Notes under the pieces: generated by a model
Told to the model about the DNA's origin: nothing
Seen by the model: the letters and a program-made list of their open reading frames with translations, nothing else
The model's database searches: none
In this document: positions 6,258-7,864 of the stretch, piece by piece
Layout of the letters: each line of letters opens with the position of its first letter
Position numbering within the stretch: the first letter of the stretch is position 1
Translations under genes and position numbers: made by a program
Source: Methanosarcinales archaeon
GTDB taxonomy: Archaea > Halobacteriota > Methanosarcinia > Methanosarcinales > Methanogasteraceae
Assembly (NCBI GenBank): GCA_003661105.1
Contig: QMVM01000090.1
Location: 1-7,864 of the forward strand
Direction: 5' to 3'
Length of the DNA: 7,864 nucleotides

Positions 6258-6932
6258 ATGCACTTCGATCTCCACATCCATTCCGCATATTCGCGGGATT
6301 GCAGATCGCCGGTCGACTCGATACTGAAACATGCTGTGGATATCGGTCTCGATGGGATTGCGATCTGCGACCATGACACCGTACAAGGCGGAACCGTTGG
6401 CGAAGAGCGTGCAAAGGAACTCGGTCTCCCTTTGATTGTGATCCCGGGAGTCGAGATAACGACAACCAGAGGGCACTTGATCGCACTCGGGGTGCGGGAG
6501 GATATTTCGCCAAAGAAGACGGTACCGGAGACGATTGCGCGCATCCGGGAACTTGGCGGCGTTGTTGTGGTGCCGCACCCGTTCAAGCGGTTGAGTCACG
6601 GTATCGGGGATTTCGCGGATCTGGATGTGGATGCGGTCGAGATATTCAATTCGAGATTTATCACAGGGGAAGCGAACAGGAAAGCAGAGCGGATGGCGCG
6701 GGAGATGAAAATTCCAGCAGTTGCGGGGAGCGATGCGCATATCGTGCCAATGATCGGGTATGCAGTGACCGAGATTTCGGCAGATCATAATTTGCAGTCG
6801 GTTCTGGATGCAATCCGCGATGGAAAGACCAGGGTTTACGGAAAGCGCACCCCTATCAAGATATTTGCATCGCAGATGGCGAGAGGATGCTTACGGCGGA
6901 CGAAAGAGATAGTAGGAATCGAAGTGAAGTGA
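6258..6932 (+). CDS. PHP-domain metal-dependent phosphoesterase
   Basis: From ATG 6258 the product has 224 residues and begins MHFDLHIHSAYS, the family's usual opening; ATG 6249 would add MRI. The PHP metal-site motifs occur in order: HIH (6-8), CDHDT (37-41), PGVEITT (63-69), GHL (72-74), PHPF (107-110) and GSDAH (157-161). These His/Asp/Glu residues bind two or three metal ions in enzymes that hydrolyse phosphate esters, such as histidinol phosphatase and RNase AM/TrpH-type nucleases. The length fits the small stand-alone PHP proteins common in methanogens. Substrate cannot be told from sequence. The stop is followed after 5 bases by the sugar-nucleotide dehydrogenase start, so the two form an operon. 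The C-terminal 25 residues are basic and outside the core fold. Confidence 0.9.
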   Translation: MHFDLHIHSAYSRDCRSPVDSILKHAVDIGLDGIAICDHDTVQGGTVGEERAKELGLPLIVIPGVEITTTRGHLIALGVREDISPKKTVPETIARIRELGGVVVVPHPFKRLSHGIGDFADLDVDAVEIFNSRFITGEANRKAERMAREMKIPAVAGSDAHIVPMIGYAVTEISADHNLQSVLDAIRDGKTRVYGKRTPIKIFASQMARGCLRRTKEIVGIEVK

Positions 6933-6937
6933 GTTGT

Positions 6938-7864
6938 ATGAATGTTGCGATTATCGGAACCGGGTATGTCGGAACGGTCACAGGCGCGTGTTTCGCAGAG
7001 CTTGGGCACACCGTGGTCTGTGTCGATATCGATAGGTCGAAGGTCGATTTGATCAACGCGGGAATCCCGCCGATCCATGAACCAGGGCTTTCCGAACTTC
7101 TGGAGAAACATGCGAGGAATGGGTTGCGTGCAACTGTAGCTTACAACGATGCGATACCATGTTCGGATCTTACTTTTATCTGTGTTGGCACGCCATCTGA
7201 TAAAGACGGGCGCATCGACCTCTCTATCGTGCGTCGTGCATCGGAAAGCATCGGAGATGCGCTTAAACTGGCTAACCGGGACTCGCACCACGTCGTGGTG
7301 GTCAAGAGTACGGTCGTTCCCGGAACTACGGAAGATGTGGTTGCTCCGCTTATCCATGCGCGGGGAGGGCTTAAGAATGTCGGGATTGCGATGAATCCTG
7401 AGTTTCTGAGGGAAGGAAAAGCAGTGTACGATTTTATGAACCCTGATAAGATCGTGATAGGCGGAGATTCCCGATCCACAGAGATGGTAGCCCGTTTATA
7501 CGAAAAAATTCCCTGCAAGGCAACGTTTACAAATATTAGAACCGCAGAGATGATCAAGTACGCAAACAACTCATTCCTTGCCACGAAGATCTCATTCGCA
7601 AACGAGATCGGGAATATCTGCAAGAAACTCGGGATCGATGTTTACGAGGTGATGTCTGCGATCGGGAAGGATTTCCGGATCTCGGAACACTTCTTAAATG
7701 CGGGCGCAGGATTTGGCGGGTCGTGCTTCCCAAAGGATGTTAAGGCACTAATTGGCAGGGCAGAGGAACTCGGATACGACCCTCTCATCCTCCGTGCCGT
7801 GGTCCGGGTGAACGAGGAGCAGCCGATGCGAATGATAGAACTCCTTGTCAAGCGGGTCGGGGAC
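6938..7864 (+). CDS. ugd: UDP-glucose 6-dehydrogenase family protein, 3' end outside window (partial)
   Basis: The frame from ATG 6938 is open to the window edge (309 codons of a family usually about 420-450 residues). It oxidises the C6 hydroxyl of a UDP-sugar to the uronate with two NAD+. The N-terminal Rossmann motif is GTGYVG (7-12), followed by VDID (29-32). ICVGTPSD (81-88) and KSTVVPGT (123-130) are standard, NPEFLREG (153-160) is the sugar-binding loop, and EMIKYANN (204-211) begins the central helix. The catalytic cysteine is C263 in GFGGSCFPKD (258-267). The overall pattern favours UDP-glucose dehydrogenase, but UDP-GlcNAc or UDP-ManNAc dehydrogenase cannot be excluded without the C-terminal domain. 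In archaea such enzymes feed S-layer N-glycans or capsules. It starts 5 bases after the PHP gene and is probably translated from the same mRNA. Confidence 0.95.
   Translation, partial: MNVAIIGTGYVGTVTGACFAELGHTVVCVDIDRSKVDLINAGIPPIHEPGLSELLEKHARNGLRATVAYNDAIPCSDLTFICVGTPSDKDGRIDLSIVRRASESIGDALKLANRDSHHVVVVKSTVVPGTTEDVVAPLIHARGGLKNVGIAMNPEFLREGKAVYDFMNPDKIVIGGDSRSTEMVARLYEKIPCKATFTNIRTAEMIKYANNSFLATKISFANEIGNICKKLGIDVYEVMSAIGKDFRISEHFLNAGAGFGGSCFPKDVKALIGRAEELGYDPLILRAVVRVNEEQPMRMIELLVKRVGD

Noticed and set aside
6065..6788. Minus-strand open frames of 173 and 185 codons across the PHP gene
   Set aside because: The PHP motifs on the plus strand explain the conservation; the antisense products have no recognisable domains.
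6836..7623. Minus-strand open frames within the dehydrogenase gene
   Set aside because: They are antisense to a complete run of UDP-sugar dehydrogenase motifs.

Overview
The window looks like a piece of a euryarchaeal genome, plausibly from the methanogen/ANME side of the group. Support comes from an archaeal-type tryptophanyl-tRNA synthetase, a methanogen-like PHP phosphoesterase, an acylphosphatase/coiled-coil protein of a kind I associate with such archaea, and TATA-like boxes about 25-27 bases before the best start codons of three genes, which suggests leaderless mRNAs. The exact lineage cannot be fixed from the sequence alone.

Layout. (1) Bases 1-2758, minus strand: a restriction-modification module, with a long type I DNA adenine methyltransferase (HsdM, 800 aa) followed 24 bases later by a KilA-N domain protein that runs off the left edge. 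Both have the same AAAGGAA ribosome binding site, and the region is AT-richer than the rest. It looks like an acquired block whose specificity and nuclease genes should lie to the left. (2) 2759-2933: spacer with a TATAAT-like promoter for hsdM and, for the gene entering from the right, two palindromes and a T-rich terminator-like tract. (3) 2934-5028, minus strand: a secreted DJ-1/PfpI-fold lipoprotein followed 10 bases later by trpS. (4) 5029-5250: spacer with a G-rich tract and a possible decayed small ORF. (5) 5251-5880, minus strand: an acylphosphatase domain fused to a coiled coil built on a perfect 21-bp tandem repeat. (6) 5881-6257: divergent spacer with promoters to both sides and a possible gene remnant. 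(7) 6258-7864, plus strand: a PHP-domain phosphoesterase followed 5 bases after its stop by a UDP-glucose 6-dehydrogenase-type gene cut by the right edge.

How the genes fit together. HsdM and the KilA-N protein belong to one defence locus. The lipoprotein and trpS look co-transcribed, with no obvious functional link. The PHP protein and the sugar-nucleotide dehydrogenase form a short operon pointing to UDP-uronate production for surface glycans. I see no clearly new multi-gene system. The points most worth checking are the tandem-repeat acylphosphatase/coiled-coil protein, the exported DJ-1 protein upstream of trpS, the large insert in TrpRS, and the contrast between leaderless host-type starts and the Shine-Dalgarno-led R-M module.
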